From: Prosthecobacter sp.
Lineage (GTDB): Bacteria; Verrucomicrobiota; Verrucomicrobiia; Verrucomicrobiales; Verrucomicrobiaceae
DNA length: 64,000 bases
Reading direction: 5' to 3'
Assembly: GCA_017853885.1 (NCBI GenBank)
Contig: JAFMIR010000013.1
Coordinates: 1-64,000, forward strand
Translations under genes and position numbers: made by a program
Part shown: positions 56,102-64,000 of the stretch, one piece after another
Position numbering within the stretch: position 1 is the first letter of the stretch
How the letters are laid out: every line of letters starts with the position of its first letter
Notes under the pieces: model-generated
What the model saw: only the letters and a program-made list of their open reading frames with translations
The model's database searches: none
What the model was told of the DNA's origin: nothing

Positions 56102-57529
56102 TCACGCCAGCACTTCCTTCACCACATGCCCATGCACATCGGTGAGGCGTCGGTCGACACCGTTGGTGCGCACGGTGAGCTTCTCGTGATCAATACCGAG
56201 CAGGTGCAGGATGGTGGCGTGGAGATCGTAGCCAGTGGTGATGTCTTGGGCGGCCTGGTAGCCGATTTCGTCGCTGACGCCGTGGGTGATGCCACCTTTG
56301 ATGCCTGCGCCCCAGAGCCAGCTGACGAAGGTGCCGCAGTTGTGGTCGCGGCCAAGCGAGCCTTGGGAGAAGGGCGTGCGGCCAAACTCGGTGGCCCACA
56401 CGACGAGCGTGTCCTCGGCGAGACCGCGCTGGCGGAGGTCGCGCAGCAACGCGGCAATGGGCTGATCGATGCTGCGGGCCATGGGCGGGAGTTGCGTGGG
56501 AATGTTGCCGTGGTTGTCCCAGTTGTTTACCGCGCCTTCGGGGCCGCTCCACACTTGGACAAAACGCACGCCGCGCTCGATGAGACGCGTGGCGAGGAGG
56601 CAGCGCTTGGCGAAGTCGGCGGTGGCTTTGTCCGGGTTGTCGAGTCCGTAGGCCTTGCGGGCGGACTCGGGCTCGCGCATGACATCAAAGGCTTCTGGGG
56701 CGCTCATCTGCATCTTCGCGGCGAGTTCATAACCGGAGACGCGGGCAGCGAGCCGTGAGTCGCCAGGATGTTGCGCGACATGGGCGCGGTTCAGTTGATT
56801 GAGCAGCGCAAGACCGTCGGCATCGGCGCTGCGCGTGGCGTAGGCGAACTGGTCCGAGGCAAAGAGGTCGGGAATCGGCTGCGGGCTGTCGCTCTTGATG
56901 ACCGTGCCTTGATGCACGGCCGGTAAAAAGCCGGCGGTGAAGCAGCCGCGGCCGTTGTAGGGCAGGCCGCGCGCATCCGGCAGGACGATGAAGCCAGGCA
57001 GGTTATCGCTGAGGCTGCCGAGCGCATACGAGATCCACGCGCCCATGCAGGGAAAGCCGGGCAGCAGGAAGCCGTTGTTCATCAGGTAGGCGTTCTGGCC
57101 ATGGACATTCGAGCGACCGGTCATCGCCTGGAGAAAGGCCATCTCATCGACGAGTTTCGCCTGCTCAGGAAAGAGGCTGCTCACCCACTTGCCGCACTGC
57201 CCGTGCGGCTTGAACTCGAAGGGGCTTTTCATCAACGCGCCCTGCATGCCCGTCGCGCCTTCGATCTTCGTTTTGGAGCCGAGCTTCTGTCCGTCGAGCT
57301 TCGTGAGCGCGGATTTGTAGTCCCAGGTGTCCATCGGGCTCGCGCCGCCATTCATGAAGAGCTGGATCACACGCTTCACCTTCGCACGATGATGAATGCC
57401 GCCATTGAGTTCCGGCTTGGCAAAAGAGCCCGATGACTCACGGGCCAGCAAATGCGTGAGCGCGAGACCGGTGAAGCCTCCGCTCACGCTGGAGAGAAAA
57501 TCACGGCGCAGGATGGGATGCGGGTTCAT
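56102..57529 (-). CDS. DUF1501 exported protein (paralogue)
   Basis: A 475-residue DUF1501 protein with a Tat-like leader (MNPHPILRRDFLSSVSGGFTG). Family blocks: KVKRVIQLFMNGGASPMDTWDYK, SNVHGQNAYLMNNGFLLPG, TLVVWATEFGRTPFSQ, RDHNCGTFVSWLWGAG, and the end RRLTDVHGHVVKEVLA. It shares an identical 32-nt 3' stretch with the paralogue at 50057. It is the last of the IclR-PSD1-propeller-DUF1501 run (18 nt after the propeller gene). Confidence 0.93.
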   Translation of the reverse strand: MNPHPILRRDFLSSVSGGFTGLALTHLLARESSGSFAKPELNGGIHHRAKVKRVIQLFMNGGASPMDTWDYKSALTKLDGQKLGSKTKIEGATGMQGALMKSPFEFKPHGQCGKWVSSLFPEQAKLVDEMAFLQAMTGRSNVHGQNAYLMNNGFLLPGFPCMGAWISYALGSLSDNLPGFIVLPDARGLPYNGRGCFTAGFLPAVHQGTVIKSDSPQPIPDLFASDQFAYATRSADADGLALLNQLNRAHVAQHPGDSRLAARVSGYELAAKMQMSAPEAFDVMREPESARKAYGLDNPDKATADFAKRCLLATRLIERGVRFVQVWSGPEGAVNNWDNHGNIPTQLPPMARSIDQPIAALLRDLRQRGLAEDTLVVWATEFGRTPFSQGSLGRDHNCGTFVSWLWGAGIKGGITHGVSDEIGYQAAQDITTGYDLHATILHLLGIDHEKLTVRTNGVDRRLTDVHGHVVKEVLA

Positions 57530-57547
57530 GGCATGAAGAGAAGGTTT

Positions 57548-58450
57548 TCAGCGCAGCACCTCGCCATTCAGCGGGTCGGCGGGCGTGTCGATGATCTGCA
57601 TCTGGCAGACGGTCTTGAAGCGGGTGTGGTCGGCGAACTCCCAGACCACTTTCTTGTCCGGCGTCACCTCGAAGAGCATGGGTTGCTTGCGGGTGAAGCC
57701 GTGGCCGATGTAATTGCCGAAGACGGTGTTGCCGTTCGGAAGCCGATGAATGCCCATGGGGATGCGCAGCGGGTTTCCGGCCAACTCGTTCTCGCCGATG
57801 CGCCACACGGTCTTCAAGTTTTCGTCGAGTTCGACAATGCTCGTCTTGTCCCAAAGACTGACGATGAGATGACCGTTCGGCAGCTTCACGATCCCGCCGG
57901 GTTGCCCGTTGAGCGGGATCTCGCGCAATTGTGCCCCTTCAGCATCGAGTTCGACGACCTTCTTTTCATCCATGAGGCACACCCAGAAGTGACCGTCCGT
58001 GCTGCGGCGCACGCCGCGAAACTGGTGGCTCATGACCTTCGGTGTGGACTTCACTGGCAGTTCCTTCACCACACGGCCATCGCGGCCGACGATGACGAGG
58101 CGGCTCATGAAGCACTCGGCCACGAGCACGCTGCCATCGGGCAAAGGCTGGCAGGAGTGGACCTTGGCCTGCGGCGGCGCGGTGTATTGCCATACCACCT
58201 TCTTGTCCCGCGTGACCTCCACCGCGCCGGTGCTCTGGCTGAAGAGCACGTTTCCATTTGCCAGCAGCCAGCAGTCCTGCGGCGTGGTCGCCGGATATTC
58301 CCACTCGATCTCACCGGATGCAGACACAATGCACACGCGGTTGCCGCCGTAGTCGGTGACGAGGAGGCGGTGGGAGATTTTGTCCTCCGCTTTCAACGCA
58401 CTGAGAGGAGTAGCCAAGAGCCAGAGGATGAGTAAAAGACCGTTTTTCAT
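57548..58450 (-). CDS. Exported beta-propeller protein (PQQ/NHL-like)
   Basis: Starting at MKNGLLLILWLLATPLSALKAED (58450) gives 300 residues with a signal peptide. Six short repeated blades with W..., GN..., and DKKVVWQYTAPPQ / DKKVVWEFADHTR ends indicate a PQQ-like/6-bladed propeller: GGNRVCIVSASGEIEWEYP, GRDGRVVKELPV, DENLKTVWRIGENEL. No active-site set for PQQ or a metal is clear, so it may only bind a ligand or partner. It lies between PSD1 (12 nt) and DUF1501 (18 nt) in one operon. Confidence 0.82.
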   Translation of the reverse strand: MKNGLLLILWLLATPLSALKAEDKISHRLLVTDYGGNRVCIVSASGEIEWEYPATTPQDCWLLANGNVLFSQSTGAVEVTRDKKVVWQYTAPPQAKVHSCQPLPDGSVLVAECFMSRLVIVGRDGRVVKELPVKSTPKVMSHQFRGVRRSTDGHFWVCLMDEKKVVELDAEGAQLREIPLNGQPGGIVKLPNGHLIVSLWDKTSIVELDENLKTVWRIGENELAGNPLRIPMGIHRLPNGNTVFGNYIGHGFTRKQPMLFEVTPDKKVVWEFADHTRFKTVCQMQIIDTPADPLNGEVLR

Positions 58451-58462
58451 GAGCAAGATGGT

Positions 58463-61393
58463 TCAATCCACAAACAGGAACTCGTTGCTGTTGAGCAGCA
58501 CGCGACAGAGCGCGGCGAGGCCGTTCTTTTGGGCGAAGGTGGTGAAGTTCGTTTTCTCTTCCGCATTGGGTTCGCGGAGCAAGACACGGCGCACGGCTTC
58601 TTCGGGCGTGGTGAGTTGTTTTCCAAGCTCGCCGCTGAAGTAGAGCACGAAGCGGTTGTTGTAGAGCGCCAGCGATTGCAGCGCGGAGGCGGAGAAACCA
58701 CGTGCGGGAGCGAGCATGCCGAGATCGGGGAAGTCGAGCGCGTCCATGAAGGGATCGGGCACGCCACGCCAGACGAAGCGGTAGATGCTGCGGCGATGCT
58801 TGGGCAGCACGGACCAGTCGTAGGCCTCGTAGTTCAGCGTGGGCGTGAGCTGCACGGGCGGGCCGGTGACGAACTGCCGCACGCTCGGGCCACCAAGCGC
58901 GGGATCGAGGCAATCGCTGGTGGCGAGCACAAAGTCGCGATAGCTGTCCGCATCGAGCCGCAGGCGGTTCATGCGCCAGAGGAGACGATTGTCAGCATCC
59001 AAAAGCACCGCGTCGTCGCGATGGGCGCTGCTTTGCCGATAGGCGGCGCTGGTCACGATAAGACGATGCAGATGCTTCAGCGAGCCGCCGTGGTTACGCA
59101 GCTCGCAGGCGAGCCAGTCGAGCAATTCGGGATGCGAGGGCGTGCCGCCCATGCGGCCAAAATCGTTCGGTGTATCGCAAAGGCCGCGACCGAAATGATA
59201 GTGCCACACGCGGTTCGCAATGCTGCGCCACGTAAGCGGGTTCTTTTCATCCGCGAGCCAGTCGGCCAGCGCGGCGCGGCGCGCGGATTCATCCGAGGTG
59301 TGCGCTTTTTCAAAACGGGCGGGCAGCGCCTGAATCGCACTCAAGGCACCGCTCACAGCCTCCTTCATCGGCTTGTCAAACTCGCCGCGCTTCAGCACCT
59401 GCACGGTCTTCGCTTTCGCGATGGTGGTCGGCGTGCCTTTGCCCACGGCGAGCAGCACATCGGCCTTCTTCGCCGCGGCATAGACCTGCGCGGGCGCGGG
59501 CAGCTTTTTCATTTCCTCATCGGCACGAATCCGCAGCGCGTGAGCGGCAAGCGCGAGTCGCTGTGGCTCGCTGCGTTTCTCAGCAGGCAGCATGAGCGCC
59601 TCCTGCGCCAATATCGGCATGGCAGCAGCGCGTGCGACGGGTTCATCGGTAGCGGACAGCTTGAAGGAGCCGATGAGGTGCGACCTGCCGGCCAACTGCT
59701 TGAGCGAGAGGGTGAGCCTGGCTCCCGCTTTCAGCGTGAGGGGTTGCGCCAGCTCAAACACGATGTGATGCGACTGGCCGACAGAAGGGTGAATGCCCCA
59801 GCCGGTCGCTGGATTGCCATCAATGGCTGCTGCTGCCGCATAGCCTGCTTGATCGAAGTCGGCCGTCGCTCGCGCGAACTTCAGCCTGGCCGGCTGCGTC
59901 GTCCCCGGTTCAAAGACCTGCGCCTCGAGCTCGCTGAGCGTGAGGTTGCCGTTGTCCTGACGGCCTGGGCCTTTTTGCGGCAGTGAGTCGTTTGCCAGCG
60001 TGTCGAGTCGCAGCGCCGTGATGGTGGTCAGCGGCGTGCTCCCGGTGACGATGTAAGTGTCCTTATCCGGCTTCGGGCCATTGGCGAGCAGGATGTCGGC
60101 ATACCGCGCGAAGCCCGTGCCGTCGGTGCTGACATAGCTCTCGTAACTCAGCGGCATCCACTTCACCGGCGCTCCTTGGATTTTTTCCCAGGCGCTGACC
60201 AGCGCGGCATTTTCCGGCGTGAGCAGCGCGGCCTTGTCCTTCGCCTCGGCGGCGGTGAGGAGCGATTGCCAGCGTTTTCTCGACTGCGCGACCGTCTTGT
60301 CCTCATCGAAAGGAATGTCGCCCTCGATGAGCCCCGCGAACACCGCCTGCAGCGCGTAGTAGTCGTCCTGCGAGATGGGATCGAATTTGTGCGCGTGGCA
60401 GCGGGCACAGTTCGCCGTGGTGCTGGCAAAGGCACCCAGCGTCTGCGTCACGAGGTCATCGCGGTCGAGGTAATCGAAGTTTTTCGGTGCGGTCTGATAG
60501 GCGCTGTGGTCAAAGACACCCGCACCAAGAAAACCGAGCGCCGCGATGAGCTTCGGCTCCTCGGGAAACAACACATCGGCCGCGAGCTGCTCGCGCACGA
60601 AGCGCGACCACGGCTTGTCCTCGTTCAGCGCGGTGATGACATAGTCGCGGTAGCGCCACGCCTGATCGCGGGGTAGGTCGTGACCGCAGCCGTGCGTCTC
60701 GGCAAAATGAATCGTGTCCAGCCAGTGCCGCGCCCAGCGCTCACCATAGCGTGGTGATTCCAGCAGGCGATCCACCAGCTTCTCATAAGCCTTCGGGTCC
60801 ATATTCTGCATAAACGCCTCCACGTCCGCCTGCGATGGCGGCAACCCATGCAGATCAAACATCACGCGCCGAATCAACGTACGCCGATCCGCCTCCGGCG
60901 AAGGCATAATCTTCAGCTCGGCGAGGCGTGTGCGGATGAAACGATCCACCGGATGTTCAACTTGAGCGACCTCAGGCACCTTCGGTAGCACCAGCGGCTT
61001 CAACGACCACCAATCCGACTCCGTGGGTCGTTTCTTCACCACGACGCGAGGATCCAGCGCACCGCGCTTCACCCATTCCTCCAGCAGCGCAATCTCTGTC
61101 GATGGCAGTTTTTCCTTCGGCGGCATCTGGTGTTCCTCGTCACTCCAGCGCACCATCTTGATGAGCAGACTCTCCTCGGGTTTGCCCGGCAAAACTGCCG
61201 GCCCCAAGTCCCCGCCTTGCTCCCAGCCTGATTTCGAATCGAGCGTCAGCCCGCCCTTCATCTTCTTCTCATGCGAATGGCACTCGTAGCAGCGCTGCCT
61301 GAGCAGTGGCTCGATTTTCGCGGTGAAGAAATCATCCGCAAAGACACTCGAAAGCCCCGTCAGGCATCCAAAGATCCAAAAGACGCGCTTCAT
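58463..61393 (-). CDS. PSD1 and planctomycete-type cytochrome protein with inserted discoidin-like domain
   Basis: A 976-residue secreted protein. The signal peptide is MKRVFWIFGCLTGLSSVFAD. Then PSCyt1 haem CYECHSHEKKMKGGLTLDS (about residue 35), DUF1549 (RRVMFDLHGLPPSQADVEA, YGERWARHWLDTIHFAETHG), a second CxxCH NCARCHAHKFDPIS, a beta-rich discoidin-like insert (about 460-610: TALRLDTLANDSLP..., AAIDGNPATGWGIHP), and DUF1553 (TWRSIANRVWHYHFGRGLCDTPNDFG). It ends LLNSNEFLFVD. Its start overlaps the IclR stop by ATGA, unusual for a structural gene. Confidence 0.93.
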   Translation of the reverse strand: MKRVFWIFGCLTGLSSVFADDFFTAKIEPLLRQRCYECHSHEKKMKGGLTLDSKSGWEQGGDLGPAVLPGKPEESLLIKMVRWSDEEHQMPPKEKLPSTEIALLEEWVKRGALDPRVVVKKRPTESDWWSLKPLVLPKVPEVAQVEHPVDRFIRTRLAELKIMPSPEADRRTLIRRVMFDLHGLPPSQADVEAFMQNMDPKAYEKLVDRLLESPRYGERWARHWLDTIHFAETHGCGHDLPRDQAWRYRDYVITALNEDKPWSRFVREQLAADVLFPEEPKLIAALGFLGAGVFDHSAYQTAPKNFDYLDRDDLVTQTLGAFASTTANCARCHAHKFDPISQDDYYALQAVFAGLIEGDIPFDEDKTVAQSRKRWQSLLTAAEAKDKAALLTPENAALVSAWEKIQGAPVKWMPLSYESYVSTDGTGFARYADILLANGPKPDKDTYIVTGSTPLTTITALRLDTLANDSLPQKGPGRQDNGNLTLSELEAQVFEPGTTQPARLKFARATADFDQAGYAAAAAIDGNPATGWGIHPSVGQSHHIVFELAQPLTLKAGARLTLSLKQLAGRSHLIGSFKLSATDEPVARAAAMPILAQEALMLPAEKRSEPQRLALAAHALRIRADEEMKKLPAPAQVYAAAKKADVLLAVGKGTPTTIAKAKTVQVLKRGEFDKPMKEAVSGALSAIQALPARFEKAHTSDESARRAALADWLADEKNPLTWRSIANRVWHYHFGRGLCDTPNDFGRMGGTPSHPELLDWLACELRNHGGSLKHLHRLIVTSAAYRQSSAHRDDAVLLDADNRLLWRMNRLRLDADSYRDFVLATSDCLDPALGGPSVRQFVTGPPVQLTPTLNYEAYDWSVLPKHRRSIYRFVWRGVPDPFMDALDFPDLGMLAPARGFSASALQSLALYNNRFVLYFSGELGKQLTTPEEAVRRVLLREPNAEEKTNFTTFAQKNGLAALCRVLLNSNEFLFVD

Positions 61394-62205
61394 GCCCGCA
61401 GCCTCCTTTCGATCTCACGCGCGGCTTTCATCACCTCGACCGCCACTTTCGGAAAACGTGCCTTCGGCATGCGTCCAGCCACCGCGGAGGCCCAAATCAC
61501 CGCCAGCAGGTGATTCGGCCGGTCAAACACCGGCGCAGCCACGCAATGAATGCCTTCGTCCGCCTCGCCCCAGTCCGTGCCATAGCCCAGCTTCACCACG
61601 CGCTCACATTCTTGCCGCAGCGCCTCCTTCGTGGTGATCGTGCGCGCGGTGAAACGCGCCAGCTTCAATCGCTGGATCGTGCGCTCGCACGACTTCGGAT
61701 GCTGAAAAGCCAGCAGCACCTTGCCGGGAGCGTTATTGTGCAGCGGAAAGCGCAGCCCGATCTCCACGCAGATGCGCACCGCCTGCGTGCTCTCCACCTG
61801 CTCGATGACCACACCTTCATCGCCGATGGGAATGCCAAGCTGCACCGTCTCGCCCACCGTATCCCGCAGCGACCGCATCGGTTCCAATGCACACTCCACC
61901 AAGCTCACGCGCCCCACGCGCGGATGCCCCAGACGGAGCAGTTTGCCCGTCAGTCGGATGATCATCGTCGCCTCATCCCGCTCCACATAACCGCGCACCA
62001 TCAGCGTCTGTAGCAAGCGTGAGGTCGAGTTTTTCGGACTACCGATCACACGACTGATCTCCGACAAACTCATCCCCTCCGGCCTCGCATCCAGCGCCTC
62101 CAGGACCGCCAGCCCCCGATCCAGCGCCGGAGCCTCAATGTTTGCACCCGCAGCGCTCTTGGAACGCTTCTGTGCCGTATTTGGAACGTGTTCTATGGGT
62201 GTCAC
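61390..62205 (-). CDS. IclR-family transcriptional regulator
   Basis: A 271-residue IclR regulator. The winged helix is LDRGLAVLEALDARPEGMSLSEISRVIGSPKNSTSRLLQTLMVRGYVERDE, followed by the GAF-like effector domain (EVVIEQVESTQAVRICVEIG, APGKVLLAF, GYGTDWGEADEGIHCVAAPVFD). The start is GTG at 62205. It is the first gene of the run and its stop overlaps the PSD1 start (ATGA), so regulator and cytochrome are made together and it is presumably autoregulated. Confidence 0.93.
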   Translation of the reverse strand: MTPIEHVPNTAQKRSKSAAGANIEAPALDRGLAVLEALDARPEGMSLSEISRVIGSPKNSTSRLLQTLMVRGYVERDEATMIIRLTGKLLRLGHPRVGRVSLVECALEPMRSLRDTVGETVQLGIPIGDEGVVIEQVESTQAVRICVEIGLRFPLHNNAPGKVLLAFQHPKSCERTIQRLKLARFTARTITTKEALRQECERVVKLGYGTDWGEADEGIHCVAAPVFDRPNHLLAVIWASAVAGRMPKARFPKVAVEVMKAAREIERRLRA

Positions 62206-62345
62206 GAGCCTAATACCCGCAACACTAAAATTTCTTGCACAGAAGTTTCACGGAAGGATCCCACGCACGGTCCACGAGTCCGTCACTTCCGCTTCGGGAA
62301 AGGCATGCGATGCTTGGTGGGCCCTCGATGGATTCATCCTGAAAA

Positions 62346-62516
62346 TCACATACTGAGCCCTGCGAGAGTCTCATTGTTGCTGGTGCCAAACTTGCTGGTC
62401 TCCACGCCCATCTCCTGCAGCAGCTTGGCCGAATCGGAAAAATCGTCCTCCCAACGGGAGAGATCGGCAGCGCCCAGAAGAGGGGGCATCATGAGCAGGA
62501 TGGCAGGATTTCTCAT
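62346..62516 (-). CDS. Small secreted protein or N-terminal relic
   Basis: The frame (ATG at 62516; a TTG 8 codons earlier overlaps the FAD gene stop) reads MRNPAILLMMPPLLGAADLSRWEDDFSDS, a signal peptide then a short polar part ending GTSNNETLAGLSM, about 56 residues. It may be a tiny exported protein translationally coupled to the FAD oxidoreductase, or the start of a deleted larger secreted gene. The rest of the interval 62206-62345 holds the IclR promoter region and nothing recognisable. Confidence 0.35.
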   Translation of the reverse strand: MRNPAILLMMPPLLGAADLSRWEDDFSDSAKLLQEMGVETSKFGTSNNETLAGLSM

Positions 62517-62536
62517 GGAATGCAGGCTGAGTTTTC

Positions 62537-63922
62537 TCAAGCATCAGTGAAAGGACCTGCACCGAGAGAGGCGAGCTTTTCCCGCACGCGAACACCGTCG
62601 ATCTCAGCGACGCGGGTCTTTTCCTTCAGCGCCAGAGCGGCGGCGACGCCGGCGGCCTCGCCCATGGCCATGGCGGTGACGGTGACGCGGGTGGAGGCAT
62701 GGGCGCCGCGTGTAGCGCTGTGGCAGCGGCCGGCGACGAGCAAGTTCTCGATTTTTTGCGGCACGAGCGAGCGGTAGGGGATGTCGTAGGGCTCCGGCTG
62801 GACCTTCTTCGGATCAAAATCATTCGCGCTGCCGACCACGGTCTTGTTGGGATGCAGGTCGAGATACCAGCAACCGGTGGCGATGGCGTCATCAAAGCGC
62901 CGCGCCTTCATGAGATCGTCCTCGCTCAGCACATGCTGACCGAGGATGCGGCGGGACTCGCGCACGCCGATCCAGGGATAGGCCTCCATGAAGTAGGCGT
63001 CCTTGAAGGCGAGCACGTCTTGCTTCCAGGCACGGAACATCGCATGCGCATCGGCGCGGCCCTGCATCTCGGCACGGGAGAGATCGGCGGCATCGGTGGG
63101 ATTGGCGGGCACGCGCACGCCGTGGACATAGACCTCGTTCTTGCCGAAGAGGAACATCACGCCCGGCCCATAGTAGTGAGGCAGCTCGCCGCGCTCCTGG
63201 GCCGCCTTCAGTGCGGCACGGCAGGCTCCACCGATGGTCGCATCGGCCGCCACGTTGTTGATGCGGAAATGCAGGGTGAGTGGCTGCACCTCGGCATTTT
63301 GCTCAAAAGGCGCGCCCGCCCAGGCGGCCACATCGGCATCACCAGAGCAGTCGATGACAACTTTCGGCTTTACAGTCACAAGGCCGTCTTTGTTCGCGAT
63401 GGTGACGCTCACGATGCGGCCGCCGCTGCTTTGCGCATCACACATGAAGCTGTTGAAGAGCACGCTGAGGTGGTTCTTCTGCTCCTGAAACAGACGATCG
63501 AGCAGCAACTTGAACTCGAAGGTGTTCGGGATGGTGGGATTGTGCTTCGACACGGTCTGCGCATCCGGGGCGCAAACACCGGACTTCGAGAGCATCTCCA
63601 ACGCGATGCCGCGCACGACGATTCGCTTCGTGTCGATGTGGGCGATACCATCGAAGTATGGCAAACCCACGCTGGTGATGATGCCACCGGCGAAGGGGGC
63701 CTTCTCCACCAACAGCGTCTTCGCCCCGGCGCGAGCCGCCGCCAGAGCGGCAGCACTTCCCGCACAGCCACCACCGCAGACGAGCACGTCCGTCTCGATG
63801 ACCCTGCGGTCTCTGGCAGACTTTGGACCCTCGACGGCGATCGCTGATGCCGCGGACGCGACTCCGCCGATCGCGGAGGTCTGGATGAAAGTGCGGCGCG
63901 TTTGGGTAGGTGCGGCAGTCAT
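62537..63922 (-). CDS. Tat-exported FAD-dependent oxidoreductase
   Basis: A 461-residue protein with a Tat leader (TQTRRTFIQTSAIGGVASAASA). The FAD-binding Rossmann motif is ETDVLVCGGGCAGSAAALAAARAGAKTLLVEK. A second dinucleotide-like stretch VVIDCSGDADVAAWAG and the C-terminal NLLVAGRCHSATRGAHASTRVTVTAMAMGEAAGVAAALA fit the FAD-dependent oxidoreductase group common in PVC genomes (fumarate-reductase-like fold). The substrate is unknown. It is transcribed toward the IclR cassette; its promoter is probably in 63923-64000. Confidence 0.88.
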   Translation of the reverse strand: MTAAPTQTRRTFIQTSAIGGVASAASAIAVEGPKSARDRRVIETDVLVCGGGCAGSAAALAAARAGAKTLLVEKAPFAGGIITSVGLPYFDGIAHIDTKRIVVRGIALEMLSKSGVCAPDAQTVSKHNPTIPNTFEFKLLLDRLFQEQKNHLSVLFNSFMCDAQSSGGRIVSVTIANKDGLVTVKPKVVIDCSGDADVAAWAGAPFEQNAEVQPLTLHFRINNVAADATIGGACRAALKAAQERGELPHYYGPGVMFLFGKNEVYVHGVRVPANPTDAADLSRAEMQGRADAHAMFRAWKQDVLAFKDAYFMEAYPWIGVRESRRILGQHVLSEDDLMKARRFDDAIATGCWYLDLHPNKTVVGSANDFDPKKVQPEPYDIPYRSLVPQKIENLLVAGRCHSATRGAHASTRVTVTAMAMGEAAGVAAALALKEKTRVAEIDGVRVREKLASLGAGPFTDA

Positions 63923-64000
63923 ATCAGTGAAATAGACTAAACCTTACGCTCATGCCTCCTACTTATTGGCGTCAAAGACTGTTCGAAATGCGACAAGACA

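Noticed and set aside
58529-59986. 485-aa plus-strand ORF
   Set aside because: Antisense shadow of the second PSD1 gene.

Overview
The window looks like chromosomal DNA of a Verrucomicrobiota bacterium, probably Verrucomicrobiaceae/Prosthecobacter-like. This is inferred from gene content, not from a tree. It begins inside a 16S rRNA gene on the minus strand. It carries several protein families expanded in the Planctomycetota-Verrucomicrobiota lineage: PSD1/PSCyt cytochromes (DUF1549/DUF1553), DUF1501, DUF1592/DUF1552, and PVC-type beta-propeller dehydrogenase-like proteins. It also has LpxI (so lipid A), coproheme decarboxylase, and an Fur-family gene fused in layout to a SUF operon.

Layout. 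1-1.25 kb: 5' end of 16S rRNA and its leader, then non-coding DNA with a possible gene scrap. 1.25-8.8 kb: cupin, neutral-ceramidase-like protein, secreted esterase overlapping an O6-alkylguanine-DNA methyltransferase, a decayed PSD1 cytochrome relic, lpxI with a TatD/EboB-like hydrolase, a MoeB-rhodanese fusion with a Trm112-like protein, and a NUDIX hydrolase. 9-14.7 kb: five-heme cytochrome plus PVC dehydrogenase, DJ-1/PfpI protein, diacylglycerol-kinase-like protein, lipoprotein. 14.7-26.4 kb: mostly housekeeping genes (RsuA-type pseudouridine synthase, CorC/HlyC exporter, FmdB zinc ribbon, S14, ThiG, HemQ, DUF502, SMP-30, SirB1-like, CtaB-SCO-DUF420 oxidase biogenesis, TauE/SafE). 26.4-36.4 kb: MmcQ/YjbR, aconitase, NIPSNAP protein, histidine phosphatase, tRNA-Gly(TCC), Hsp70, sulfite reductase. 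A 163-bp TA-flanked palindromic element and a strong bidirectional terminator follow. 36.4-44.6 kb: fur-sufC-sufB-sufD behind a perfect palindromic operator, a squalene-hopene-cyclase-like protein, and a Gfo/Idh/MocA oxidoreductase.

44.7-63.9 kb is the accessory part. Three secreted cassettes stand in series: DUF1592+DUF1552; PSD1 + amidohydrolase + DUF1501 with a divergent LysR; and IclR + PSD1 + beta-propeller + DUF1501. A Tat-exported FAD oxidoreductase follows. Each gene of these sets has a signal peptide or Tat-like leader, except the regulators. The repeated pairing of a haem-binding cytochrome with a Tat-exported alkaline-phosphatase-fold protein (DUF1501), plus a cassette-specific regulator, suggests inducible extracytoplasmic systems for oxidising or hydrolysing particular substrates. 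No substrate can be assigned from sequence. Relics of the same families (4.7 kb and 48.8 kb) show that such cassettes are gained and lost in this genome.

All calls come from reading the supplied translations and bases by eye. No database search or alignment program was run, so residue positions are approximate.
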